Shown: positions 9,478 through 17,810, counted from the first letter of the stretch. The stretch: 46,798 bases of DNA from Cellvibrio mixtus subsp. mixtus J3-8 (GCF_000766945.1 NZ_KN266212.1:33623-80420), one strand, 5' to 3'. Numbers and translations are program-made. Notes: generated by a model not told the origin, from the sequence alone.

Positions 9478-10590
9478 TCAACGATGAACTGACACGGAAG
9501 GTTGTTGCTGCTCAATAATATGCAGGAGTAATTTTTCTTCTTGCATAAGGCGCAGCTTGCCAAGCGATTTTTTTATATTGGTAGACTTTGAAAAATATTC
9601 ATGGAGCTTATTGCTTTCACATAATTCCAGGATGACAGGATGTACATAATATTTTTTGCAAACAGCGCGCGTATTACCAAGATGCGCTGCTACTTCATCC
9701 AACACATTAATAATGTTCTGTTTTAGTTGCGTTTTTGTTTCTGCCACTGCCAGTGCCTGAAACGCACCCAGGGCTTTGACTGTGCCAATCCAGGTACGAA
9801 AATCTTTAGTGGTGAAATCCTTGCCGGTAATCGATTTTAAATAATCGTTAACCATGCCTGAATCAATCGCCTTGTGATTGCCATCCTCATCGTAATACTG
9901 GAATAGCTCTTTGCCGGGTATGTCGCGGCATTGTTTGATAATCCTGGCTAATTTTTTATTTTTTAAACTGATATTGTGGGCGACTCCTTTTTTTCCTTTG
10001 AAGACAAACCGGATATGGTCGCCGTTGATAGTGGTATGTTTGTCCTTCAGTGTTGTTAGCCCCACTGAGCCGTACAATTTTTCATAGCTGCTATTACCTA
10101 CGCGAATACTGGTTTGTTCCATCAGGTAAACCACTGCGGCCAAGACTTTTTCTACCGGCAAACCGGGTTTTTCCAAGTCTTTTTTAACCTGCTGGCGAAT
10201 GGCTGGGACTGTTTTGCCGAAATCGTAGAGGCGATAAAATTTGGTGGTGTTACGAAAACTATTCCATAAATTATGATAACGGTATTGTTTGCGATTCAAT
10301 GTATCTACACCGGTAGCTTGCAGATGCCCATTTTCGTGTTGGCAAATCCAGACATTTTTCCACGCTGGTGGAATAACCAGTTTTTTTATTCGGTCTAATA
10401 TTGCTTTATTACGTAGTTCTTTTTTGCCAAGGTAATAACAAAACCCGTTGCCCCTTTTTATTCGGCTGATTCCTGCCTGGCTATCCTGAACATAAACGAG
10501 ATTAATCGCCTGCGCACTTTTCTGTGGATCGTTGAGCGCGGCGATTATTTTTTTAGCGGGTATTTTTATCGGATTAGAAGAGACTTGCAT
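9478..10590 (-). CDS. DNA topoisomerase IB (poxvirus type)
   Basis: A 370-residue type IB topoisomerase, which relaxes supercoils through a 3'-phosphotyrosyl intermediate. The N-terminal domain has YYLGKKELRNKAILDRIKKL and IPPAWKNVWIC. The catalytic domain carries SIRVGN (catalytic Arg), KGKKG (catalytic Lys), DFRTWIGT (second Arg region) and LGNTRAVCKKYYVHP, in which Y315 is the likely nucleophile. It is longer than vaccinia topoisomerase (314 residues), with a C-terminal tail rich in Lys/Leu. Bacterial copies are accessory and of unclear physiological role. The start overlaps the end of the upstream small membrane protein once that gene's frameshift is corrected, so the two form one operon. 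Confidence 0.92.
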   Translation of the reverse strand: MQVSSNPIKIPAKKIIAALNDPQKSAQAINLVYVQDSQAGISRIKRGNGFCYYLGKKELRNKAILDRIKKLVIPPAWKNVWICQHENGHLQATGVDTLNRKQYRYHNLWNSFRNTTKFYRLYDFGKTVPAIRQQVKKDLEKPGLPVEKVLAAVVYLMEQTSIRVGNSSYEKLYGSVGLTTLKDKHTTINGDHIRFVFKGKKGVAHNISLKNKKLARIIKQCRDIPGKELFQYYDEDGNHKAIDSGMVNDYLKSITGKDFTTKDFRTWIGTVKALGAFQALAVAETKTQLKQNIINVLDEVAAHLGNTRAVCKKYYVHPVILELCESNKLHEYFSKSTNIKKSLGKLRLMQEEKLLLHIIEQQQPSVSVHR

Positions 10591-10982
10591 CGGGGCGATG
10601 AATCATCTTTTCCAACGCTTTGCGTTCGATTTCGATTTCTGATGAAGTGCGGAACCCTAGCCTGCGCATTATCGGCAGGGGGTGGGCACCAGCCTTGTAA
10701 TGCATGTTGTAACAAGAACGCGCCTACCAGTAAGGGAATAATAAAAAATAATTTATGTACAATGAAACCGAAGATGCACGAAATAACAATTAATGTAGAT
10801 GCATTGGTTTCCAGTACGCGTTCAATGTCCCATTCCCTATCGAGCTTTTTCAAGCGGGCAGGAATTTCAACGGGGTGGTTGCGGTAATAAGCAATAGAGC
10901 GCTGGGTAGCCTCTGCTATTCGCTGATTTGTTTCCCCGGATGTATGTAAAGCAACGCGATGTGTTGTATCAGGAAGTGCCAT
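10566..10982 (-). CDS. Small membrane protein, apparently frameshifted near its C-terminus
   Basis: As read, 138 residues: a charged N-terminus with the LDREWDIERVLETNAS segment, two hydrophobic helices (about 62-92), and then QHALQGWCPP. This pattern matches DUF2892-like small membrane proteins, which continue 'LP-x-x-RRLGFRT'. Here the frame instead runs into PADNAQARVPHF. The expected tail is present one frame away: LPIMRRLGFRTSSEIEIE, with a stop at 10574-10576. One extra C in the run at 10678-10682 (five G on the plus strand) would account for it. The corrected gene, 10574-10982, would overlap topoisomerase IB by 17 bases. AAGGAGA upstream of the ATG is a good ribosome-binding site. Either a sequencing error or a recent mutation. 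Confidence 0.75.
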   Translation of the reverse strand: MALPDTTHRVALHTSGETNQRIAEATQRSIAYYRNHPVEIPARLKKLDREWDIERVLETNASTLIVISCIFGFIVHKLFFIIPLLVGAFLLQHALQGWCPPPADNAQARVPHFIRNRNRTQSVGKDDSSPRCKSLLIR

Positions 10983-11150
10983 AAAATAGTCTCCTTTTCA
11001 ATGTAGCTATTTCAGTAGACGCTTCCCTATTCATTAAGTTCTGGACCTGGCCCGCATGGTGAAACGCACGCGGGAAATTTTTGTTTATCCATCACTTGCC
11101 CGTATTTCGTTTCCTCCCATACGGGCTTAATTTGTTTTATAGCAGCGTGG

Positions 11151-11528
11151 CTAGAGGCTTTTATGGGCGATGGTGTGGGCGTGCTGTTCCCAATTCTGGC
11201 CGTCAAAATTTACTATCGTTACTGATGCCGGTTGTGGCGTTAGGCAACGTAAATTTATATCCATACCATCAGGGTTTGAGCGCGGTACATAAAAGGGTTT
11301 TATTCCGCAGGTTTTGCAAAATTTATGCTTTGCTACACCAGTGTTGAATGTATAGGTAGTGAGGTTTTCCTCGCCGCTTATTAAGCGGAAATCGCGTAGT
11401 GGCACAATTAAATGTAAGAATCCTGTCATATTGCAAATAGAACAATTGCAATTTTCAACCTCCACCGATTCTGGCGCTTCCACTTCAAATTTTATTGTGC
11501 CGCAATGGCAGCTGCCTTGGTAAATCAT
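11151..11528 (-). CDS. GFA-family (CENP-V-type) zinc protein
   Basis: A 125-residue cytoplasmic protein of the GFA (glutathione-dependent formaldehyde-activating enzyme) family, a small beta fold with two zinc-binding clusters. The cysteine motifs are visible: GSCHCGTIKFEVEAP near the N-terminus, then CNCSICNMTG, then CKTCGIKPFYVPRSNPDG. Most family members have no proven formaldehyde activity, so the substrate is not assigned. The frame is open to 11567, but the ATG at 11528 has a good GAGGAAAT ribosome-binding site and gives the normal family length. Single-gene unit. Confidence 0.88.
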   Translation of the reverse strand: MIYQGSCHCGTIKFEVEAPESVEVENCNCSICNMTGFLHLIVPLRDFRLISGEENLTTYTFNTGVAKHKFCKTCGIKPFYVPRSNPDGMDINLRCLTPQPASVTIVNFDGQNWEQHAHTIAHKSL

Positions 11529-11705
11529 GATTATTTCCTCTCGTATCTCGCATGGAGTGTAACGCAATGCGGAGATCCCTCGTATTTATTTGTGATTTGT
11601 CCTGTATTTCGCCAGGCTCCACAGGACGTATGTACAGGGAACTTGAGCGCTGGATAGATTGTCCACAATTTAAACAGGTAGATTGCTTTGTATGAGGAGT
11701 ATTCC

Positions 11706-12263
11706 ATGGCTTCAAACAACGATGACTCAAACAACGATGACTCAAGCAACGATGAGAGTAATCGCGACAATTTACATGGCCAGGAGGCGATTCAGAAAAT
11801 AAAGGATGTGGTTGATAAAACCGAAAGTTGTTTTTTCTGTACGGCAGTGACCGTGGGCGATTCCAGCGGTGCACGGCCAATGGCGGTGCGCCAGGTTGAT
11901 GACGCAGGAAACCTGTGGTTTTTAAGCCCTATTGATAGCCACAAAAATGATGAAGTAAAAATTGATCCACGTGTTCGTTTGTATTTTCAAGCGTCGTCGC
12001 ACTCCTATTTCCTTGAACTGAATGGCCATGCATCTATCTCCCGGGATCGCGAAAAAATTTCCGAATTGTGGGAGCCATTATTAAAAACCTGGTTTACTGA
12101 AGGTAAGGATGATCCGCGCATTACCGCAATTAAAGTGACGCCCGTAGAAGGTTATTACTGGAATACCAGGCATGGAAATATTGTGGCGGGTGCAAAAATG
12201 CTAATTGGTGCCGCCACTGGAAAACAAATGGATGATTCTGTGGAAGGAAGCCTGGATTTGTAA
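11706..12263 (+). CDS. Pyridoxamine 5'-phosphate oxidase-like general stress protein
   Basis: A 185-residue protein of the FMN-binding split-barrel family, related to general stress protein 26 (YdaG type). The domain covers about residues 25-170: SCFFCTAVTVGDSSGARPMAV, then LWFLSPIDSHKNDEV, VRLYFQ and LELNGHASISRDREK. Members bind FMN or F420; whether this one is an enzyme is unknown. The ATG at 11706 follows GAGGAG by 6 bases; an upstream TTG at 11688 is less likely. Residues 4-18 are a low-complexity acidic/Asn/Ser tail encoded by three 15-bp repeats (11715-11759). An NTF2-like gene follows 45 bases downstream and is probably co-transcribed. Confidence 0.88.
   Translation: MASNNDDSNNDDSSNDESNRDNLHGQEAIQKIKDVVDKTESCFFCTAVTVGDSSGARPMAVRQVDDAGNLWFLSPIDSHKNDEVKIDPRVRLYFQASSHSYFLELNGHASISRDREKISELWEPLLKTWFTEGKDDPRITAIKVTPVEGYYWNTRHGNIVAGAKMLIGAATGKQMDDSVEGSLDL
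11715..11759 (+). repeat. In-frame 15-bp minisatellite (three units)
   Basis: Two exact copies of AACAACGATGACTCA (11715-11729 and 11730-11744) are followed by a third, diverged copy (11745-11759). Together they encode the NNDDS-type tail at the start of the stress protein. The copy number could vary between strains without breaking the frame. Confidence 0.85.
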
Positions 12264-12308
12264 AATACCAGCGGGCAAGCAACTCTTAATTACCAGAGGA
12301 GAATTATT

Positions 12309-12758
12309 ATGAGCCTCTCTGTATCAAAAAACATTTTTCAATCTGACAGAGTGAAGATTGATGCGTTGTTCGAGCAATTACACCGCGCCTATGCCACCCA
12401 TAATGCCGATGGAATTGTATCTGCATATACGCGCGATGCTGTTATTTACGATTTAGCCCCGCCATTGTTCCACCGGGGGCTGGATACAAAGACCCTGGAG
12501 CAATGGCTTGCAACCTGGGACGGACCATTAGGGATGGATATGCAGGATTTTGACATTACCATTGATGAGAATCTTGCGGTCGCTACTGCGTTAAGCAAGA
12601 TGCATGGCACCCAACGGGGTGAGCACCAGGAAATATGGCTGCGCACCACTTGGGCGTTGCGAAAAATCCATGGGCAGTGGTTAATTTCCCATGACCACGC
12701 TTCGGTACCTTTCTATATGGACGGTAGCTATCGTGCAGCAACTGACCTGACGCCGTAG
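12309..12758 (+). CDS. NTF2-like / SnoaL-type protein
   Basis: A 149-residue protein of the NTF2-like alpha+beta barrel superfamily (SnoaL/ketosteroid isomerase-like, DUF4440 group). The typical N-terminal helix (KIDALFEQLHRAYATHNADGI) is followed by YTRDAVIYDLAPP, the strand ITIDENLAVATALSKMHG, WLRTTWALRKIHGQWLISHDHAS and the terminal strand. Members range from enzymes to ligand-binding proteins, so no substrate is proposed. There is no signal peptide. CAGAGGAGA before the ATG is a strong ribosome-binding site. It follows the FMN-binding stress protein and probably shares its transcript. Confidence 0.85.
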   Translation: MSLSVSKNIFQSDRVKIDALFEQLHRAYATHNADGIVSAYTRDAVIYDLAPPLFHRGLDTKTLEQWLATWDGPLGMDMQDFDITIDENLAVATALSKMHGTQRGEHQEIWLRTTWALRKIHGQWLISHDHASVPFYMDGSYRAATDLTP

Positions 12759-12839
12759 GGTAATAAGTTTGCGTGATCCGAATCTAATTCTCCTTAACTT
12801 GAGTCCAACCTAAACAAGTGATGTTGAGGAGAGTTGAAG

Positions 12840-13034
12840 ATGCTGACATTTATTTGCTGGTTATTGTTATGGGTGGTTTGCTGGCCGCTGGCGTTACTCG
12901 CGTTAGTGTTGTGGCCAATCATCTGGCTCATTTCCATTCCCTTCCGCATGCTCGGCATCGCTTTTGATGCCGTGTTCGCATTTTTACGTGCGTTGTTATT
13001 TCTTCCCTCGCGCATCCTCGGCGGCCGCTCGTAA
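12840..13034 (+). CDS. Small hydrophobic membrane protein
   Basis: A 64-residue, very hydrophobic, Trp/Leu-rich protein. Residues 1-30 form one or two membrane segments (MLTFICWLLLWVVCWPLALL and onwards); a less hydrophobic amphipathic stretch ends in RALLFLPSRILGGRS. GAGGAG ends 8 bases before the ATG at 12840, which decides the start over the TTG at 12834. I do not recognise a characterised family. The strong ribosome-binding site and uninterrupted frame support a real gene. Confidence 0.7.
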   Translation: MLTFICWLLLWVVCWPLALLALVLWPIIWLISIPFRMLGIAFDAVFAFLRALLFLPSRILGGRS

Positions 13035-13061
13035 ATTTGTTTTAAGGACTACGTTAAAAAC

Positions 13062-13093
13062 AAAAAAGCCGCCACAAATTGCTTTGTAGCGGC
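13062..13093 (-). terminator. Rho-independent terminator of the PEP-CTERM gene
   Basis: On the minus strand GCCGCTACAAA pairs with TTTGTGGCGGC (one mismatch, GCAA loop) and is followed by six T (plus-strand A 13062-13067). It lies 28 bases after the PEP-CTERM stop. Confidence 0.8.
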
Positions 13094-13121
13094 CAAGCGG
13101 GACGTTATTGCTAACGGAGGA

Positions 13122-13739
13122 TTAATGGGTTTTGGCTCTGCGGCCGAAGGCGATAGCGGTGAGGCCGATGAGCAATAGCGCTAATGGTGATGATTCGGGA
13201 ACTTTTGCAGATTCGTTGATGGTGAAATTATCCATCACAAAATGTTCTCCACCTTCACCGGGTGTTGTTGGCGAACCGCCCCAAGAGCGGAAGCTGAGTT
13301 TGTTGATACCGTTGTAATTAAAATCAAACCATTGTGCATTGGTGGTGGTGACAATAACGGTTTGGGTGAACAGCAATACATCGTTTAAAAATCCGCTGAC
13401 TTCTATATTCAATCCATTGTTCCAGGCTGCGGTTAAATAGGTACCGTTGAAAGTAAATATATCGCCGGTGATGGTTGATGTCGTGGCGAAATTATTGAAC
13501 GCGGCGTAATTGCCGGAAATAACGCCGGTTTCAAAACCGGTGCCGGGCAAGGTGTCTTTGTGCATATAGGCAACGCTGGTCCAGAATTCGTCGCCCCAGT
13601 TTAAACCGTGGTAGCCCGCTGCAATGGCATCGGATTCGGTTGCCGGTAAATCATCGAAGGTAATAACAGTGGCGCTAGCGGTTGCACTGAGGCCGAGTGA
13701 GAACAGCAGGGATAACGCGAGTGATTTGGTCTTGAGCAT
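13122..13739 (-). CDS. PEP-CTERM-anchored secreted protein
   Basis: A 205-residue exported protein. It has a Sec signal peptide (MLKTKSLALSLLFSLGLSATASA), a beta-rich body starting with VITFDDLPA, a pattern common in PEP-CTERM proteins, and a C-terminal sorting signal: VPESSPLALLLIGLTAIAF then GRRAKTH, that is VPE, a hydrophobic helix and a basic tail. Such proteins are processed by an exosortase (EpsH/XrtA), which is not encoded in this window. The frame is open upstream to 13937, but that extension runs through a palindromic repeat and is not coding. The role is unknown; family members are often linked to exopolysaccharide and aggregation. Confidence 0.83.
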   Translation of the reverse strand: MLKTKSLALSLLFSLGLSATASATVITFDDLPATESDAIAAGYHGLNWGDEFWTSVAYMHKDTLPGTGFETGVISGNYAAFNNFATTSTITGDIFTFNGTYLTAAWNNGLNIEVSGFLNDVLLFTQTVIVTTTNAQWFDFNYNGINKLSFRSWGGSPTTPGEGGEHFVMDNFTINESAKVPESSPLALLLIGLTAIAFGRRAKTH

Positions 13740-13793
13740 GATATGGCGTCCGTTAGTTGATATTTTTTGATTGATTTTTTTTGGAGCGTTATA

Positions 13794-13935
13794 GAAATCA
13801 CTTCGTAGTTCGTTTGCCGTTGGGGTTTGTGTTTCGAAAACGCATAAACCCATCCATGGGGCTCCCTTTCGCCATCCATGGCTCGAGGGTTTCGAAACAC
13901 AAACCCCAACGGCAAACTTGTATCGCAGTAATTTC
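13794..13935. repeat. Long imperfect palindromic element
   Basis: A perfect 28-bp inverted repeat (13812-13839 against 13890-13917) flanks a 50-bp spacer that itself holds the direct repeat CCATCCATGG twice. The arms extend outwards with mismatches to about 13794 and 13935, where GAAATCACTTCG and CGCAGTAATTTC are near-inverted. It sits between the PEP-CTERM start and the terminator of the GH16 gene. Size and symmetry fit a dispersed intergenic repeat or a miniature inverted-repeat element. Confidence 0.85.
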
Positions 13936-13965
13936 AAAAAACCACTCGCAAAAAATCGCGAGTGG
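13936..13965 (-). terminator. Rho-independent terminator of the first GH16 gene
   Basis: On the minus strand CCACTCGC and GCGAGTGG form an 8-bp stem around an 8-base T-rich loop, followed by six T (plus-strand A 13936-13941). It is 63 bases beyond the stop of the GH16 gene. Confidence 0.85.
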
Positions 13966-14028
13966 TATGTTCATTAAAAAGTAATGACCGAATAAAAATA
14001 ATTGTTGCAGTAGAGTCCGGGCTATTAA

Positions 14029-17000
14029 TTAAAGCCCGGTCAGGCGCACCTCCCAGATTGAATAACCCCATTGATTACCTGCGCTGCGCGCCGTGCCGTA
14101 AATGCGCAGGTAGCGATAGTTTCCATTCAATGAAAGTGTGTCGGTGCGAGTGCCGAAGGTGCCATCGGATTTACTTGCGATATCGGTCCAGTTGGCGTTG
14201 TCATTCGAACCTTGAATTTTGTATGCCGCTGCATTTGCCGCTTCCCAATCGATAGCGATACTGGTCAGTGTTTTGGCGCTGCCCAAGTCCAGGGTTAACC
14301 AGCCTGGATCAATCGCATGCGCAGATTCCCAACGTGTGCCACTGTTTTTATCAATTGCATTTGCGGCCGCAGTCAATGCTGTGCTTGCAGTGGCACTGAC
14401 GGGCGTTAATGGACCTGCAGTAGCAACACTGGAGGAAGAACTGCTGCTGACAGTTGCGCCTTGCGCGTAGACTTTCAATTCAAAAATTGAGTAGCCCCAG
14501 GTATTTCCGCTACTGCGCACCGTTGCATAAACACGCACATAGCGATAATTGCCGCTTACGGTATGGGTATCAGTACGGTTGCCAAACGCAGCGCCGGTCA
14601 CTGTTTTCAATGTGGTCCAACTGGTGCCATTGGTTGAGCCTTGCACTTCATAGTTAGCGGCGTTCGCTGCTTCCCAATCGATCACCACTTGCGTCAGCGC
14701 GCGGCTGCTGCCGAGGTCTACCATGATCCAGCTTGGGCTGACACCATGGTTGGATTCCCAGCGGGTTCCCGCATTGCCGTCTACTGCGTTGGTGGCGGGT
14801 GACATAGTGGTGCTGGCAGTAACCGGGCGACCTTGCGATACCAGGACACCGGTTGCAGGTGTACTGCTGGAGCTGACGGTTGTGGATGAAGAACTGCGGC
14901 TGCTGGATGACGCACTGCTGACCGGATTGCTGTTGCCAGTGAAAGACACGGCAATCGTGTGGCTCGCCGAAATTGCATTGAAGGTGTAGCTATTCAATGC
15001 ACCGAGCGATACCCCATCCACAATCACGTTCGCCACTTGTTGACCTGCTGGCGGAGTGAAGGTGTAAGTCGCTGATTCATTGTTGTTTTTGCTGTAACGG
15101 AGTGTGCCAGCCGGGCTGATGCTGCCTGTGCCATCCAGGTTGATGGTGTAAATGCGGTGCGGTTTCAGATCCACAGCCATCAACTGTACATCGGCCACTT
15201 CAACCACTTCACCTGCCGGTGGGCGGAACCAGAAACGGAAGTTGCGTTCGTTCGCCGGTGGTACCGCCGCGAAGTTAGTGAAGCTTTCGTAAGTGCCATC
15301 GGTGTTGCTGTTGGTCCAGTTGATCAGTGTGTTATTGGCCGTGCCATATTCCGCTTTGAACTGGGCCAGGCTGCGTGGCGAGGATTTATCGCCCGCTACC
15401 AATACTTCTTTCACTTCATAGTTGGGGTCGATAATCACGCTGACCCACAGGTCCTGATTGTCCGCTACACCGGGGCGACCGCTGGCTTTGTTGCCGGTTG
15501 AGCCGTCTACAGCACGCGCCGCTGCACCCCACCATTCTGTTTCCCAGCCCGAACTTGCGCCGGAGAAATTGGTAGCGCTAATCGCCGGAACCAGTGGATC
15601 ACCGGAGCCGATATAGGCGATTTCGCGGATCACTACGTCATCGATATACGTGGTCGCATTGCCCATTCCTCCGAAGAGGAAGGCGAGGCGGCCCGGGTTA
15701 TCGCCGGCAGTGAAATCAATGTTGAAACTGTAGTTGGCGTTAGTGGTTCCCAATGCGATGGTTTGCAGCAAGTAAGTACCGGCTGCTGATGGGTTCAACT
15801 GGTCTTCTGACAGGCGCACTTGAATGTTACGCGGCGATTCAGCGCGTGCACGGAAGCTAACCTGATAGCGGTAGTTGCGCTTCAAGCCGAAACCCTGGGT
15901 GTGCAATTGGTAAGAGCCTGAACCGGTGCCTTGTGCGGCGGCGGTAATACGCGCTTCGCCATTAATGACGGAGTAAGCCGCGCCGGAGCCGTCATAGTTT
16001 TCACCTGCCCATCCCGCTAAACCACCGGAAAAGTTGCCGTTGCCGAGCACGTTGATGGCGCGATCCACTTGCGCCGTGCCAGCCGGTTTTGGATAGACAT
16101 TGGCAACATCTTCAAAGGCTTTGAACTCAAGCAGCCAGATAGGCTCGGCTTTATCGATACGGCCTTTGGTCACCAGTTTGATGTAACGGTAAGTCTTGTT
16201 CACATCAAAGGTATGGGTTGCCCAACCCACGCTTTGCTGGTCAGACGTGAGTACGTATTCCCAGTTGCCGGAGGAGGTTTTACCGTAGATGTCGTAAGAC
16301 TTTGGCAGATTCCAGGCCCATTCGATCCAGAAATATTTGATCGGCTTGTCCACACCGTAATCGATGGTGACAGAGTGGTTATTGTCGTCGCGCGGGGTGG
16401 CCCATTTGGAACCTACATAGCCGTCAGCAGCGTTTTTCGCACTGTTATCGCGATAGGCGTTATCGCCTTCTTGCAGGTAGGCGTCTGCTGTTACCGACAC
16501 TGGAGCCAACCAACCTTTCAGCGAGTAGAAACCTTTGGTGTTGTTGGTTGGACGGAAAAAGCTGTATTTGCTCTCGTCGATATATTTGTGCCAGCTGTCG
16601 GTGGCTGGCAGCGGCCAGTGGGCAACATAGTCGACCAGGAAATCCGTACCGGTGCGGCCAATATTGGTGTTCATGCTCGCGGTATCGATATATTCGTATT
16701 CAGTCACACCGTTAGTCACGCGGGTGTAGCCGGTTTTGTTGGCGACGTTCGCGTTGGTGCTGAATTTGTTGTAGTTACCGACGTCCGGCCATTCCACGTG
16801 GGTGATGGCGTGGTTGAGGATCATGCGCATGGGCGTGAGGTACGGCCATGGCTGGTCGCCGCGCTCGGCTTTGGTCCAGGTATAAGTCTTCACGCCGTTG
16901 ACGTAGTACTCGACGTATTCCGGGGTTTTGATCACGCCGTAAGTCACGTATTGGTCGCTTGGGCTAATGCCCAACTGTGCGTAAGTCGTGTTGTTGGGGT

Positions 17001-17628
17001 TGCCGCCATAGGCTGCATAAGGTGCGGACCAATGCGTTTGCGGCGCTTTGCTCGCGTTGGCACCGGTGAACTCGATGATGTCCAGCTCCTGGCAGGCAGT
17101 CCAACCCACATCCGGGAAGTTACCGAGCAGCCACCACGCAGGGAATTCACCGTTGCGCGCCGGTGGCATTTTGATGCGGGCTTCGAACTTACCGTACACA
17201 AAGGTGGATTCATCGGCAATTTGCGACTCGATCCGGCCGGCGCGGATAAACAGTGGCTTGCCCTGGCCGGCGTTACCGCCATAGTAGTCCTGGATCTGGC
17301 CGTCCATATAGCGGGCTTTCAGGTTCAGCACCTTGCCATCGCTCGCACCAGCGTCCGGCTGCCCGACGCGGAAGGTCCAGTCAGCAGCAGGGTATTCAAC
17401 GTCTTGATAGTCGATATCTTCGCCGTTAACAAAGATGTTTTGCTCTACCAGCCACTTGGTGCGGTTAATGCTGACACCATCAAATTGATCGACGAAATTG
17501 GTGTTGCTATTGGGGCTTGCCCACCAGGGGTCGTTGTAGGCCGTCTGGGCACTGGCGATTTGGATGCAGGCGCTGGTTGATCCCAGCCCGAGCAGGACCA
17601 AGGCAAGCGGGTTGATTCTAGAATTCAT
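14029..17628 (-). CDS. Secreted modular GH16 glycoside hydrolase (proximal)
   Basis: A 1199-residue exported enzyme. The signal peptide ends near residue 27 (ACIQIASA, then QT). The GH16 domain (about 35-345) has the catalytic signature QELDIIEF, with E181 as nucleophile, D183, and E186 as acid/base. Then follow an F5/8-type-C (CBM32-like) module (about 360-505), a CBM4/9-like module (about 520-670), another F5/8-like module (about 675-820), a small beta repeat (about 825-890), a poly-Ser linker (about 900-923), an F5/8 module, a short Ser linker (about 1060) and a final F5/8 module. GH16 enzymes cut beta-1,3/1,4-glucans or marine galactans. The catalytic domain is diverged from classical laminarinases, so beta-glucan is inferred from the neighbouring gene. 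GGAGGAAC precedes the ATG. It has its own promoter region beyond the terminator of the upstream GH16 gene. Confidence 0.9.
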   Translation of the reverse strand: MNSRINPLALVLLGLGSTSACIQIASAQTAYNDPWWASPNSNTNFVDQFDGVSINRTKWLVEQNIFVNGEDIDYQDVEYPAADWTFRVGQPDAGASDGKVLNLKARYMDGQIQDYYGGNAGQGKPLFIRAGRIESQIADESTFVYGKFEARIKMPPARNGEFPAWWLLGNFPDVGWTACQELDIIEFTGANASKAPQTHWSAPYAAYGGNPNNTTYAQLGISPSDQYVTYGVIKTPEYVEYYVNGVKTYTWTKAERGDQPWPYLTPMRMILNHAITHVEWPDVGNYNKFSTNANVANKTGYTRVTNGVTEYEYIDTASMNTNIGRTGTDFLVDYVAHWPLPATDSWHKYIDESKYSFFRPTNNTKGFYSLKGWLAPVSVTADAYLQEGDNAYRDNSAKNAADGYVGSKWATPRDDNNHSVTIDYGVDKPIKYFWIEWAWNLPKSYDIYGKTSSGNWEYVLTSDQQSVGWATHTFDVNKTYRYIKLVTKGRIDKAEPIWLLEFKAFEDVANVYPKPAGTAQVDRAINVLGNGNFSGGLAGWAGENYDGSGAAYSVINGEARITAAAQGTGSGSYQLHTQGFGLKRNYRYQVSFRARAESPRNIQVRLSEDQLNPSAAGTYLLQTIALGTTNANYSFNIDFTAGDNPGRLAFLFGGMGNATTYIDDVVIREIAYIGSGDPLVPAISATNFSGASSGWETEWWGAAARAVDGSTGNKASGRPGVADNQDLWVSVIIDPNYEVKEVLVAGDKSSPRSLAQFKAEYGTANNTLINWTNSNTDGTYESFTNFAAVPPANERNFRFWFRPPAGEVVEVADVQLMAVDLKPHRIYTINLDGTGSISPAGTLRYSKNNNESATYTFTPPAGQQVANVIVDGVSLGALNSYTFNAISASHTIAVSFTGNSNPVSSASSSSRSSSSTTVSSSSTPATGVLVSQGRPVTASTTMSPATNAVDGNAGTRWESNHGVSPSWIMVDLGSSRALTQVVIDWEAANAANYEVQGSTNGTSWTTLKTVTGAAFGNRTDTHTVSGNYRYVRVYATVRSSGNTWGYSIFELKVYAQGATVSSSSSSSVATAGPLTPVSATASTALTAAANAIDKNSGTRWESAHAIDPGWLTLDLGSAKTLTSIAIDWEAANAAAYKIQGSNDNANWTDIASKSDGTFGTRTDTLSLNGNYRYLRIYGTARSAGNQWGYSIWEVRLTGL

Positions 17629-17771
17629 AGTTCCTCCAGAGGAATTTATTGTTTTTACAGGAGTGGTAAACCGTCTTTTTGCGACGCCTGGCAGCCTCTC
17701 TCTCCCGAGGCCTGCCGCTTATAGCTTCCCTGGATGTAGTAGTTGCCTTGCGTGTTGGTTTTGTTACGTTG
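17629..17771 (-). promoter_or_regulatory. Promoter and leader region of the proximal GH16 gene
   Basis: These 143 bp lie between the terminator of the distal GH16 gene and the ATG of the proximal one, so they must contain an independent promoter unless the terminator is leaky. GGAGGAAC is the ribosome-binding site. No clear -10/-35 pair was fixed. Confidence 0.4.
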
Positions 17772-17810
17772 AAAAAATCACCCGGAAACCGGCACGCCGG
17801 TGCCGGGTGA
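17772..17810 (-). terminator. Strong rho-independent terminator of the distal GH16 gene
   Basis: On the minus strand TCACCCGG pairs with CCGGGTGA, with a further inner GC-rich pairing (ACCGG/CCGGT), followed by TTTTTT (plus-strand A 17772-17777). It lies about 100 bases after the stop at 17912. Confidence 0.92.

Noticed and set aside
13740-13937. Upstream extension of the PEP-CTERM reading frame
   Set aside because: It would place about 66 residues before an obvious signal peptide and runs through the palindromic element.
16069-17580. Long open frame of about 500 codons opposite the proximal GH16 gene
   Set aside because: It is the antisense shadow of a strongly supported GH16 domain; its composition is unlike a normal protein and there is no ribosome-binding site.
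17560-17628. Lipoprotein signal (GSTSAC) in the proximal GH16 protein
   Set aside because: The residue three before Cys is Thr rather than Leu/Val/Ile; a normal signal-peptidase I site (IASA, then Q) lies a few residues later.
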